64,000 bases of DNA from Pyrenopolyporus hunteri (taxonomy: Eukaryota > Ascomycota > Sordariomycetes > Xylariales > Hypoxylaceae). The stretch spans positions 2,976,001-3,040,000 of the forward strand of contig CADCXC010000037.1 in the NCBI GenBank assembly GCA_902806595.1, written 5' to 3'. Position numbers and translations under genes: made by a program. Of this stretch, positions 51,818 through 63,554 are shown piece after piece. Under the pieces are notes generated by a model. That model had not been told where the DNA came from. It worked only from the letters and a program-made list of their open reading frames with translations, and searched no databases. Numbering within the stretch: the stretch's first letter is position 1; the number at the start of each line of letters is the position of its first letter.

Positions 51818-54800
51818 TTAAGCAGCTTCCGAGGGTCTATTTCCCCGCCGAGGTCCGGAATTGTCGATGGGGTATGCCGTAGGAACTCCCAGTTGCGAAC
51901 TATTAGATATATGGTTAGCCAGTCGTCTATAGCACACGGCCAAAATCTGGACTAGAGACCTACCCAGATCGAGACCAAGCAGATCGCAGCCCATGCGGTC
52001 GTATAGTCTAGCATTGTGTAAGACGAATTCCCACTCCGTCCTGGGCATCACCTTCGACGCTCCACGGAGTGTTTGTAATGTTTTCTGCCGGAGCTGAGAG
52101 TATAAGACGACTAGTGCTGGGTCGTCTGTCAAGAAGGATTTTGCATTTAGATTGTCCGAGGAGGCTGGCGTCTCTAATAGCGTGTAGACGGGGGTCTCCG
52201 TCAAGTTAGCAGCCTTACTAAACAAATTCTGACGAGAACTCACAATCAAAGCGCGAACCGCCATGTCTCTCCGTTTCAGCATCCAGAAAGCCCACGAAGC
52301 AAGCCAGCGGTTGCCTTCTTGGGCCGCGAGGGCAAGCACCTCGTTTTCGAGTAGCTTTCTTAACACCGGCCCATTGTCGCCCTCATACACTCTAGCTATG
52401 GCGATAGCAAGCTGAAGATCTCTGATCTGGCTGAGACAGACATTCACAGCGTCTTGTAGATGATCTGCGAGAAGGAAGAAGGCCGCCGCATATTCTGTGT
52501 CCATTGTTAGTATCGCACGGTTTACAGATCCTGGAATTCCTACCAAAACGGCGTTTACTAAGTAGTGCATATGCGTTTTTCAGGGCCGCTGTTTTCCATT
52601 TAGGGTCATTAAAGTTGTTGGCCAATAGTCGCTGTGTAGCTGCCTGTTCCCTGTTCCAGCTAGCCATGCGCCACAGGCCTTGAAGGACGGCTTTCTTCTT
52701 CAAAGCGAGATAGAAGAGACTGCAATCTACGGGATTCTTCATTTCGCTTTTCGTATACTCGTTCCGGGCTACTATTTCGAACTGCGTTTTCTGCAAATTC
52801 GTCAGACGCTGGTAGAGACGCTGTTCGAGTTATTGGACTTACCACAGCAGCTTCATCTGTAAGCCACATAAACATGCCGCTTTCTCTTGCGTTCTCCCAC
52901 AACATAGTGCCGTGATATTGACGGGATACAAAATCCGTAAGTATATCCTGGCTAGTTGAATGATAAGCCCAATTGATCTCTCTCCATGACATATGGATCT
53001 CGTTAGTTCTTCCTTTCCTTAACGCGTGCTGGCGAAAGAATAACATGAACCGAGCTCCATTCTCATCCATTGAGCGACGCTGCTTCTCTACGACTCCCAC
53101 ACATTCCACGATGTCGAGTAACTGAATCTGCTCGTGACCAGAAAGCTGCGGTATGGTGACTTCCTGGAGCTTTTCGCAAATAGCTATGGCGATATCTTCC
53201 GTGAAGACTTCGTCGGTATCGCCAAACGATATTTGAGATGTAAGGTAGGACAAGCCGTTGGTACCGATAGATGCAGATACCTAAAGAGTTAGCCAATGAA
53301 TCCCTTCGCGGATTCGCGACACCTACTTTGCGTATATAGAATTCTGCGAGGTCAAGGCCTAGATAATCGTCAATTGCATCGCCCTCTACGTGGTATTTCA
53401 ATGTGTGGCTCAAAGCTAGTAGGACACGCCGAACCTCGAGATGCTGCCCTGCTAGTATACACTGGCTGAGAAACTGAGGGTGGAAGATTGGCAATGGTCC
53501 ATTTAGTCTTTGAATGATATCGAACAGATCCCTAGTCCCATCCTTGCGGTGAGGTACGCGTGCGCTTGAGATTAGCCGGTCAGTTATTTCGAAGGTCCTA
53601 TCATATAGAAATAATTGGTTTCCAGCACCAATGACTAGATTGCCATCGCCGAGCCAGGTAGAATCCCCGATGGGGTGAGGCGTGAAATCTCGAATGCTAA
53701 TTTCGCGGATCGGTGCCCAAGCAGGGCCCTTATTCAAGTAATCGAAGCGCATCTGCGAGAGGAGGATTATACGATACGGAAACCCAACGGCGAGTATTGA
53801 CTGTGAATCGGGCGTAGACGTCCAGTCGAGATCCTGCACGGGATTGTAGTTCTCGAAATCTTGCTTGTATTCCAATCGTGCCCCCCGAATATCCCAAATC
53901 GTCAGCTCTGAGCGGTTGGCATTCACGAGGGCGGCCTTCTTCATCGTACTACCGCTGACTAACGCCGGTTCTGGCACGCCCGTCTCCATCAAGGATGTCG
54001 AAAGCCACTCGACTCGACCTCGCTCTTGAGAAACTCTGGCGGTCCAAAATTCAACACGGCCACCATGAGTGTACGAGACCGCGACATCGCGGGCAAATAC
54101 ATCTAGAAAGCCGGATATAACGTGGGGAGAGCCTGCGGGGTCAACCGGCAGGACGTAAGCAAGGTCGCCGGCGTTATCCAACTTGAATGTGCAGAATTCT
54201 CGAAGGCTTCCCTCGTGACCGTTAATTTGCGTCTTGGTAGAATTATCGTTCTTCAACGGTAAATGAAGCTCCCATACTATTCCGTGCTGCTCCGAGGTAA
54301 CAGTTGCGATGTGGGCAATGGAAACCTCGTCAGCTCGCTCGCGGGGAAGCACGAGAATGCAAAGGGGTTTGCCGCGGACATGATATTTACATTCCGCAAG
54401 TAGTGTGTGCATCGGCGAGGTGCAGTCCCATACCGAGATGCTCTCATGATGCAAAAAGACAACGAACCGTCCACCTCTAATCAAACATATTCGATGTATA
54501 TGCCGCTTCTCCGGGATGAGGTTATGCCGTAACAGCCTCGGCCGCGGCGTCCCGGGGACGTGTCGCCAGACGATACTTTCCCCCTTCTCGGTCCTGGATA
54601 CGATTGCACGGCCACTAAAATTTCGCACAATTTTCTTGATCGAAGCGGAATGTCCGGACCAGGTAGCACGAGGGGTGAGGCGGTGCTTCGTTTGAGAGGT
54701 CGGGTCGAGGAAGTCTGCGATGCTGGTCTCGAATGCTTCTACCCTACCATCGAAGTGATGAAACAACATGTGCAAGTTACCCGAGTTCTTGTTGCAATAG

Positions 54801-55941
54801 CTGAGAATCTCGACGTGACATTCTCTCGTCGATGCTCCAAGAAAATCGAAGTCCTTCGACTTGACGTACGCCACATTATCCGCGTTATTAGTACTTTTTA
54901 CCTTGCTACTCACGTTCTCCAGCGCCCAGGACGACATGCTTCCACGTCCGTCAAAGACGACACAGATCTCTGTGTCCCTATTGGCGATAGATAGTAAGTA
55001 TTGAAGAGCGACATCCTCCTTTTCTTGACCGTCGCCCCTTTCCTGGACGGCTCTCTCCGTGGCGTTGGCAAGGTCCCGTTGGCTAAGGATAAACGCCCAG
55101 ACTAAGCCGTGCCCGGTTGTCTCGTTCCCATCCCGTACAGCTGCCGCCAGATCTAGCTCTCCCCATTGGCGTAGTGGTTGGCGGATGGAGCCCTCCGCGC
55201 CTGTCCACACGCGCATTACCTTGTCGACGCAGAACGTGTAGAGTACATTCTCGATCGTTTGATCGACGTGAAAAGGCTTGCGCCATTGTAGACTAGTGAC
55301 TGCTCGAGGATGCGGTAGATAGCTAAAGTCAAAATGCACATCCTCGAAACTAAAATTCAGCCTCCGCCATACTTTTACGAGGCGGTCATGGTATCCGACG
55401 GATGCGATGTAAGATGAATCATAGGAAAGATTCGCTACTTTCGCAGGACTGGCTAGCTCCTGTTTCCAACGGCAAGAGGCTGGTTCCGAGGCTGTGTCGT
55501 AGAGCCATAGGGAGGACCGCCCAACAAGGAGCTCTTCGGAGCTTCCCCACGACAATGTCGCGGGCGTTGGACCTTGATCGACTTCAAAAGAGGTTTGTAA
55601 AGCCCACTATATACAATTAGCCGAATTGAAATAGCAGCTATTCGATCGATTCCAGGGCAAACAACCTTGGGCGAGTCGCCGTCATCGCCATGGCTCAGGG
55701 GCCGATAGATCCTCACGGTCGCGCCGGTGCAAGCAGCTATCTTGCCCGAGGACTCGTCAAAGGAGACGGCCTCCAGTTTTCGTTCATCATCGTCGTATAT
55801 AGTCTGGAGTATTGTTTCGGGGTCGGAGAGGATTGCGAGGGCGTTGCCGGTGATGTAGACGATGACGCGCTTGCCGTCCCAATAACCTGTCGACACAGCT
55901 TGAAGACCGGCTTCGGGTTGGCCTGGAAGGACTGCCTTCAT
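51818..55941 (-). CDS. RAV1: RAVE complex subunit Rav1 (V-ATPase assembly regulator, about 1,305 aa)
   Basis: Rav1 binds Skp1 and Rav2 in the RAVE complex, which reassembles the V1 and V0 sectors of the vacuolar/endosomal proton pump. Minus-strand exons are 55941-55666, 55606-53327, 53280-52843, 52790-52544 and 52494-51818; introns are 59, 46, 52 and 49 bases. The N-terminal half is WD40-like, beginning MKAVLPGQPEAGLQAVSTG, then GYWDGKRVIVYITGNALAIL, WALQTSFEVDQG and TLSWGSSEELLVG. The C-terminal half is the conserved RAVE1 region: KTQFEIVARNEYTKSE, KNPVDCSLFYLALKKK, RMASWNREQ, and RRFEYAAAFFLLADHLQDAV across the last intron. An ATG six codons upstream (55,959) is in frame; the later one was preferred because fungal Rav1 proteins usually start M-R/K-AVLPG. 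The length is near the filamentous-fungal norm and no frame breaks are seen. Confidence 0.95.
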
Positions 55942-56865
55942 ACTATCGTCGCGGATCACTCGATACGAACATGTCTAGGGAGCTATCGAGCTAGGGACGT
56001 GAGGTGTCGGGGTGGGTTGGATGGCAGAGTTGAGAACCCCGCTTCGTCTGTCCGAGTTTCCAAGCCCGTCTGTCGTTTGGAGCGAGAGGGCTTTCTGCGC
56101 CGGATGCGATGATGATCGGAGTGGGTATCTATAATACGGACGATCTGCACATGGGGCTGCTGCTCGATTTAGCAGGGGTCGCAAGTAAGTTAGCTTTCAA
56201 TACCCTAAGATCTTCGAGATGGGGTGCGGCTTGAGATGGAGTGCGGCTTTCGACGGGGAGTGGTGAGAAAGTCAGATGCTCTGCCGGTTGTCAGATGTCG
56301 CTGCAAATGGGAACATTCGCGTCGGATTGCGGCTGCAATATGACGTTTGGGGGGGTGGGCCGCGAATCCCTGCCCAATACATACCACGTTAGGTACCCCT
56401 ATGTACTGTGATTCAGTACCTGGTAGGTGGTAGGTGGTGGGTAGCTAGGTACCTACCTAGGTACCTACCTACCTCCACCACGGGCGTTGGTGGGGTACGC
56501 GATATTGCATTACGGGAAGTTTAATAGAAAACCACAAGGAAGATGGAATGCAATAACCGTCCAGCCTACCTACGTCCTTTAAATCCGACACTACGAGATA
56601 ACCACCTAGGCACCTACCTACCTAGGTAAATATGTACCCCATAACATAACTCCAACGAGGCAGCTCTACAGTCCGTATATAACTCTTTATTACTGGTATC
56701 TTCGACTTTCCGAAACTAACAGAACTGGGGGGTATCACTATCTAGGTATGTAATCCACGCCTATTCCATGCAAAATTTCAATCGTATTTGAAAAGACAGC
56801 CCCGTAGCATCAACAATGCGCCAGCTTGCATGCCTAAGTAGGTAACTACCTACCTACCTAGGTAT
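55942..56865. promoter_or_regulatory. Intergenic between RAV1 and SFI1, rich in TACCTAGGTA palindromes
   Basis: RAV1 promoter plus SFI1 3' side. Four clusters of TAGGTA/TACCTA units lie at about 56,390-56,475, 56,600-56,640, 56,735-56,752 and 56,830-56,865, several forming perfect CCTAGG-centred palindromes. The last cluster abuts the SFI1 stop codon. Their role is unknown. Confidence 0.55.
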
Positions 56866-59738
56866 TCACTGCGCCCAAGAGACCCTGAGATTCCTCGCGG
56901 TCCGCCCTGAACGGCTCGTCCTACCTCCGATAGCTGACGATCTCGCCGCGGATTCGCTAGCTCTCCAATTTGCTCTGCTCGGCACGGGTGCCAACGGTGT
57001 GGTTGTCTCCCGTCTACTCAGACCTTCTAAGAAGATACGTGGTCTCCCCGGCGTTGGCGTATAAATCTCCTGTCGGCCACTCTCGCTCTTGCTCTTTGCG
57101 GCCGCTTTCCAGTTTGTCAATAGCCCCCTGGCGTGGCTTAGCGATGCCTGATGTTGAGCATCCTCTATCACTTCTCCCACGCTTTTGTAGCTTCCGTCGG
57201 CGAGCTCAATTGGAACAAGCATGTCCGCCGTCCGACTATACCAGCTTTCGAAGCTCGTTCGCATCAACCTCCTATCCTTCTTTTCCAGAGCGTTAGCCAC
57301 TATGAGTGGTCTATTCGGTATCTGGAGAGAACTAAGGTTCCAGTTCTTCAGTGTGCGGGCCAAGGCCCTCTCTTTCCAATGGTTCTCGGCTTCTACTTGC
57401 GACTCTTGGTGATATGCTGACCGGTCTCTCCATTGCTCTATAATCTTCCCCTGAACCGTTGCGTCGCTTATCAGCCCCAACTCTAGTCGCTGCCGTGCCT
57501 TCTTGCGCCACACGTCCAGAGTTTCCGAGTTTTGTCTCCATTCTCGATCCGCAACGACATCTTCCATTATCAGATCCATCATCTCGTGCCGTTCCAACCT
57601 AGGCTGTAGTTGTTCACGCCACTGCGCGATGCACCGTTCTCCCATGCCTTTCTTCACGATGCGGCGGGTTTCCAAATGCGCTTCCTTTAACCTCTTCTTC
57701 CGTTTTTGCCTGGCAAAGTCATGCCACGTTAGCAAGGCACCCCGAGACCTGTAATAGTAATCGGCCCGTTGGGCGTAGCGCGCGAGGGTTTGCTCTTCTT
57801 GGTCGGCGACCTCTTGCGTTCGCCTTCTCCAAATAGGAAGTGAATTTGTAGCCTTATAGTAGTATTCAGCTCGCCCCGCATACAGTTCGAGGACGCCTCT
57901 TTGCTGGATAGCTCGCTCGGTTTCATTCCGCCAGACGGGCAACGCTTCAATCACTTTGTAGTAGAAATTGGCCCGCGTAGCATAGTGATCGAGTACGTGA
58001 TCTTGTCCTTGCGTCTTTTCCTGACATTCCCGTCTCCAGACATCCAGTGCTTTCACAGCTTTGTTGTAGTAGCTTGCTCTTTTGGCGTTATACTGCATAT
58101 TTTCTCGATCCTGGCAAGCTTTTCCAGCCTGTGAACGCCATCTCGCAATAACATGAGCCTTGCCTTCATCCTGTTTGTCTGCGCGGAAGTCTCTAGCTTT
58201 CTGTAAGTTTTCCGCCGTGTACCGCTCCCAAGCATCATAATACCGCATGCGAAGAATATGACGCCGCGCAAGTAATGTCGTTTCATCCATTTCATCCATT
58301 GGGTCAGCCGAAATATCATTGGAGGGTGGTTCTCTTCCGGAGAGCCCAGTAGAAATGTCCTTGTGGGTGTCAATCGCAATGCCTGATGGATCGACCTGGT
58401 CAGCGGGAATACCAAGCCCGATTGGAGGGGGGATTTTAGAGACGGTATCGAGGCGGCTTAGGTCGGGAGAAGTATTAAAACGAACGCCCCGCGCTGCGTC
58501 GGCGAGGGGGTGCTCATCACGGCGTGGGCGAAGGCCAAATGCTTTAGATTTTAAGCTCATTTCGTAGGCCTTGGCGGCCATTCGCGCCTTTTCCGACTCT
58601 TCTTCCCACCGATTCGACCAGTTCGCGAGAGCGCGAGATAACATCAAGTTCTTGTGGGCCTTTGCCGCTATACGTTCGAGGGGATCGGAGGATTCCTCTA
58701 AATTCCGAACTCTATGGCCTTGCTCCCTAGCGTTCAGCCGCCAATATCTCAGCGCCATTTTAGCGGCGTGGATCTCATGAGCTCGGATGGCTATTCCTTC
58801 GATGCGTTTTGAGTACACATTAGGAGGGAGACTCTGCGGCGACGTTACATCTATCTCGGCAGAAATGGCTCTCCAGAATTGGAATTTCGCCTCGACATCG
58901 TCTTCTAAATCAGCCTGCCGAGCAGCAGCAAACTGATCACATAAGTTGGTGATAAAGCCAGATTTCTTCTGCCACTGCCGTAACGCGCCCATAGTAGAAA
59001 ATTTGTTGCGGTGCTTCTTGCGGAATGCAATCGCGCTGCTTTCGAGGTGCTGCTCAATCATAGAGAGATTGGCGTGGTTATCCCCGCTAGATATATTCCT
59101 GCCAGCATCGTCATGGAGTCGATCATCGCCGTTCATGGCAGGGGCTGACTGTCTATACGCATTCTTGTCAACTGCGAAATGAGGATCCGCAGCATCGCCA
59201 ACGTCGGACAACTCATCAGGGTTAGAGGCAGAGTTGGCATGAGCATCGCCAGCGTCGCTTCCATATACTGGAGGCCCATCTACTTGAACGGTAATTTCCA
59301 TCTGTGCCATGACGGTCTTAAACTTCTCCTTGAGCGAAGCGGCCTTTTTGACACCCCCAACACGGAAGACAAGCTTACTGATGAGCTGATCATCATCCGG
59401 ATCGATGCCATGATCCGGGAGTATCTCATCGTAGGCTTTGAATAGGGCGTGAGTGGGTAGGCGAGAAGAAGGCGTCAGTTCAGAGAGGATCTCCTCGGCC
59501 CGATTCACGATCTCATATAAAATTCGTATGTCTGCAAAGATTTAGCGGAGATGTAAACAGAATAACGAGAGGTGATGATTTTACCTTCGTCGGAGTACCT
59601 ATCACGTTCCATAGCTAAGACTTGGGAACGAGACATGGCAGGCGGAGCCATGAAGCGGTGAGGGTTAGACTCAGGGGAGGAAAATTCGTCAGAAAAGTCA
59701 GACGAGGCCGAGGACTGGAGGCTATATGAGAGAGCCAT
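56866..59738 (-). CDS. SFI1: Sfi1-like spindle pole body protein (939 aa, two exons)
   Basis: Sfi1 forms long helical filaments in the half-bridge of the spindle pole body and binds one centrin (Cdc31) per repeat, which licenses duplication of the pole. Exons are 59738-59585 and 59531-56866 with a 53-base intron. The junction reads RYSDE-D-IRILYEIVNRAEE. Residues roughly 50-145 form the conserved N-terminal segment (EEILSELTPSSRLPTHALF). From about residue 250 onward there are many Sfi1 repeats of 30-35 residues with an invariant Trp in A-x-x-x-W-R/L-type cores, for example ALRYWRLNAREQ, ALANWSNRWEEE, ALDVWRRECQEK, ALPVWRNETERA, SLPIWRRRTQEV, ALLTWHDFARQK and TLDVWRKKARQR. The C-terminus is Ser/Arg/Thr-rich, as expected for the phosphoregulated tail. 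MALSYSLQ was chosen as the start; the frame is open upstream but without motif. Confidence 0.93.
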
Positions 59739-61451
59739 GATAAAGTAAGGGCAGGGTGAAGATAATCCTAAGCCAGAGCATGGTCTTAAGAGTTTGCCAG
59801 CCCGCCAAACGACAAGATGGGTGCGAGCGCTAGTCACAAATAGAATCGCAAATGAAGCGCATGACTGAAGGGAAACAATTGATTAAGAAGGATTATTACG
59901 ATTAAAATGGAGATGAAGGAGGACCATTAGTTAGAAAGCGAATTTGCAATTGCCGGAGGTGAAGTATGGCTGACTGATTAATTGATTGATTGATTGAAAA
60001 TAGAAGTAGAAGACTGTCGTCGCGTCGCGCCGTGCTATTGGAGCAGCAGAAGGTTATTGGGTTACGCCCAACCCCCCAGACAATTGAATTGAGGCTAGAG
60101 TTGCGTTAGCGGGGCTCCGGTTATGTAAGTGCGAGGACGTGACGTGATGCGCCTGCCATTAGTATGAGTCCTTTTTTTAGTCCCCCTTTACCTGCATAGC
60201 CCTACAGCACAATACAATACCAGAAGTATGGACCTGGTACCAGGCATCCAGGTTAGGTAATGCCGACGTATAAATCCCCCTCCCACCTACATGCCTATGT
60301 AGGTAGGTACCTTACGTATATATACCACATCCACGAACATATTCAACGGACGGAACTCTATCAGCTCTCATCGACTCTTAGATATTCGACAGAGGTTGTG
60401 AAAGTCTACACGAATTCACACCGGCGAGAATCTAGAATCATGCCAACACGTCAACGGCCAATCCAAAAATTTGCTGCTGCTGTCTCACAATGCTCTGCTG
60501 AGGTGATAGATTCCATGACGCACAAGCTCAGGGGGTTATAAACGTGCAAGCTGACAGCCCGTAATAGGCGACGGTATATGGAAAATGTATCGTTGTGGAT
60601 TATAACTCGGTCCACAAAGACAAATGCGCGAACGAATTCCTTAGGTTAAAAGACTGTTTTCTGGTGAGTAATGCGATCGTTATTCTGCTATATACGCCCT
60701 TCACTCAAGGTCCGGCGGCTCATACGAAATAACAGAAAGCATCGAAGAAGACAAGGTGATAGGTACCTATTTTATATCAACACTTGCATGCAGGAACATA
60801 ACGGCGGTACTTACCTAGGTATGTGTAGGTACCTGCTTATGTATATAGACTCAGTGTAAAAGGAGAAAAAAATAAGGGGTTATCACTACCTACCTACATA
60901 CATAGGTACCTATGCATTAGCCCAAGAACCTATGATGGTCACCGACTTATTAGATACCTCCAGACTTACACATATGTAGTAGTACATGTACATATGTAGC
61001 CATCACGGAGGTGCATATCGCTGTGGGTACTTGAGTACCTGGCGTACCTAAGCCAAGTCCAAACGAGCTCGTTATTCGGTTAACCGAGAAATACGAGGTA
61101 CAATAGCACGTTAAACCAATGGCAGCGTTAGGGCGGATAAGTACCCAAGTACGCCAGGGACATCACGGCGTTGGTTGCTATTGATAGGTCCCATGCAACG
61201 TGCAAGGGGGTCGGCGTCTCTCAGCTGAAGGACTTTTGCCCCGTAAATAAACATTCCGATCCCCGGATTTATGATAAACAGCTTACCAGCAAAGCGGCAC
61301 ATGGCAGCATTCAGGCCTCAACCGCCAAGGGAGTCCAAGTTTTGGGATAGCACCAGTGGACATCTTTTCATCAAGCAGCCGGATCAAGGACAATGACGGC
61401 CTTGGCTGACTAAAATCCCAATTCGACGCCCACCTCTGCTCTAAGGTTGCG

Positions 61452-61492
61452 AAGATCCAAGATCCAAGATCCCAAGATCCCAAGATCGAGAG
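61452..61492 (+). repeat. Short tandem repeat, unit CCAAGATC/CCCAAGATC
   Basis: Five adjacent copies of an 8-9-base AAGATCC unit. Confidence 0.75.
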
Positions 61493-61508
61493 AACGTCTA
61501 CCGCCGCA

Positions 61509-61561
61509 GTCTGCAGCAGACCGCAAGCCGCAGACCACAGACCGCAGACCGCAGACCGCAT
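61509..61561 (+). repeat. Short tandem repeat, unit GCAGACC
   Basis: Seven or so copies of 7-8-base GCAGACC variants about 100-150 bases upstream of the HYM1 start codon. Confidence 0.7.
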
Positions 61562-61666
61562 ACCAAACCCACCCCCAATTCCCCCTGGCTTTGCGACCCC
61601 GTCTATAGTTTCGACAAGTTTCCGATTACAGATGCGCCACCCGTATACCTAGAATCTATCGCAGCC

Positions 61667-63125
61667 ATGTCGTTCCTCTTCTCGAGAGCCAGAACCAGGC
61701 CAAACACCCTTGACCTCCCCAAGCTAGCCCGAGAGCATGTTCTCAAGCTCGATGCCCCCGGTAAAGTGAGTGCAGCTACCGTATCTAATACCAACCAGGC
61801 CACACCCTATATGCACACCTGCGTAGCATATATGTATAATACCTATTATATCTGCTCTCCCTTAGGTATATGTGTGCTAACTTGGGTATTCTGCCACAGC
61901 CCGAAGAACTAGCCAAGGTGCTCAGTCAGATGAAGCTCATACTACAAGGAACACCAGGTACGTCGCATCCCCCCAGTTCCATATCCCTAACCCGACTCCG
62001 GCGCGGGTCACGTCACATCATCCCTTATTTTCCCCAGTACTACCTATTTCCACCTCGAGCATGTTGAAGTAATAATACCAAAACTAATATCCACCGCCGC
62101 AGAAGCAGAAAGCACTCCAGAGCAAGTATATCAGCTCGTTACAGGTCTAATAGAAGAGGACCTTCTCCTCCTGCTGGCTCAGGCCCTACATCGTCTCCCT
62201 TTCGAATCCCGCAAAGACACCCAGGTCATCTTCTCCTACGTCTTCCGTTTTCGACCTCCGACGGCATCACCAAAGACGGACCCAGTCGCATTAAGCTACG
62301 TGGTCAACAACAAACCCCAGGTCCTGCTAGAGTTATGTCGAGGTTATGATCACAAGGAAAGCGCTACTCCTGCCGGCACGGTGCTCCGCGAGGTTTTGAA
62401 GAGCGAGGCAGCGGCTGCTATCATACTATACGATGATGGAGAGGAGCCCGGTTCTAGCCTTAAAGGCGTAACGGCCATTGATCGGGAGCGACCACAGAGC
62501 GGCTATGGAGTTTTTTGGCGATTTTTCGATTGGATTGACAAGAGCTCATTCGAAGTTGCCGCCGACGCTTTTACTACTTTCAGGGTAGGTCAAAGGACGA
62601 AACTAAGGAATCATAGTCCTCCCTAACGAGTGTTTGCCTTAGGAACTTTTAACGAAACACAAAGAGCTTGTGCCGAGATATCTCTCGATAAACTTCGAGC
62701 TCTTCTTCGACAAATACAACAATGTCCTGGTGCAGTCGAACAGCTATGTGACGAAGCGGCAGTCGATCAAGTTGCTCGGCGAGATATTGCTCGACCGTTC
62801 CAACTACAACGTTATGACCGCATACGTCGACCGAGGTGAGCACCTCAAGATCTGCATGAACCTGCTGCGCAGCGACCGCAAGATGGTACAGTACGAGGGC
62901 TTCCACGTCTTCAAGGTCTTTGTGGCCAACCCCCACAAGTCCATCGCCGTGCAGAAGATCCTGCTCATGAACCGCGAGAAGCTCCTGAACTTCCTCTCGC
63001 ATTTCCTCGAGGACCGAACCGACGACGAGCAGTTCATCGATGAGCGTGAATTCCTAATCAAGCAGATCCGGAACATGCCCCCGAACCCCGTCCCCCCGAC
63101 TCGCCAGATGAGCCAAGCGGTTTAG
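61667..63125 (+). CDS. hymA: Hym1/HymA, Mo25-family scaffold (373 aa, four exons)
   Basis: Mo25-type armadillo-like scaffold. In fungi Hym1 belongs to the RAM/MOR network with the GCK kinase Kic1 and the NDR kinase Cbk1/COT1 and controls polarity, septation and conidiophore development. Exons are 61667-61765, 61900-61957, 62103-62584 and 62643-63125; introns are 134, 145, 58 bases (third) with GTGAGT, GTACGT and GTAGGT donors and CTAAC/CTAAT branches. Landmarks in order are MSFLFSRARTRPNTLDLPKL, EELAKVLSQMKLILQGTPEA across intron 2, VYQLVTGLIEEDLLLLLAQA, IFSYVFRFRPP, ELCRGYDHKESATPAGTVL, FDWIDKSSFEVAADAFTTFR, then ELLTKHKELV across intron 3, YLSINFELFFDKYNNVLVQS, SYVTKRQSIKLLGEILLDR, VDRGEHLKICMNLLR and NFLSHFLEDRTDDEQFIDE. 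It is full length for the family and intact. Confidence 0.96.
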
Positions 63126-63554
63126 GGGGAGATACTAACGGAACTGGGACCGGGCTCGCGCCAGGGAGTATACGTTCTGGAGCTTCAACCGCATCCAAAC
63201 TTGCACTTACACTAGGTGGCCTGGATATCGAAGACAAACAGTAGACGTACGAGCAGCCGTCATGGCAATCATTATGTGCATGTATGTTAGGCGTTTTAGG
63301 TGATGACGGGACAAACAAAAAGCCGATCGCAATGGAAATCAATAGGTAACGCAACTTTCATAAAGATTCAGATTTAAGTCATAGAGGCCATGCTTGTCAA
63401 TGCCTCTAGGGGCTGTGGTGAACCACGGGTACCGCATAGCTTAGCCTAGCCCCCCTGTCGAGGTCCTCCAAGGCGTTAGGTAGTCCTAAAGAAGCAAACA
63501 TCGGGGAAGCCATCCCGTGCGTGACATATCCTTCCTCAGCCACACACCCATAGA
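63126..63554. other. Convergent intergenic between HYM1 and the dehydrogenase gene
   Basis: Both neighbouring genes end here. No gene, repeat or clear terminator motif seen; only fungal 3' untranslated sequence is expected. Confidence 0.5.

Larger units (their letters stand above)
59739..61666. promoter_or_regulatory. Divergent intergenic region between SFI1 and HYM1
   Basis: A 1.9-kb bidirectional promoter region. It contains TGATTGATTGATTGATTG at about 59,977-59,996, TAGGTA/TACCTA palindromes at about 60,297-60,313, 60,812-60,838 and 60,882-60,912, and two short tandem arrays just upstream of HYM1 (61,452-61,492 and 61,509-61,561). Small open frames show no family. Confidence 0.5.
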
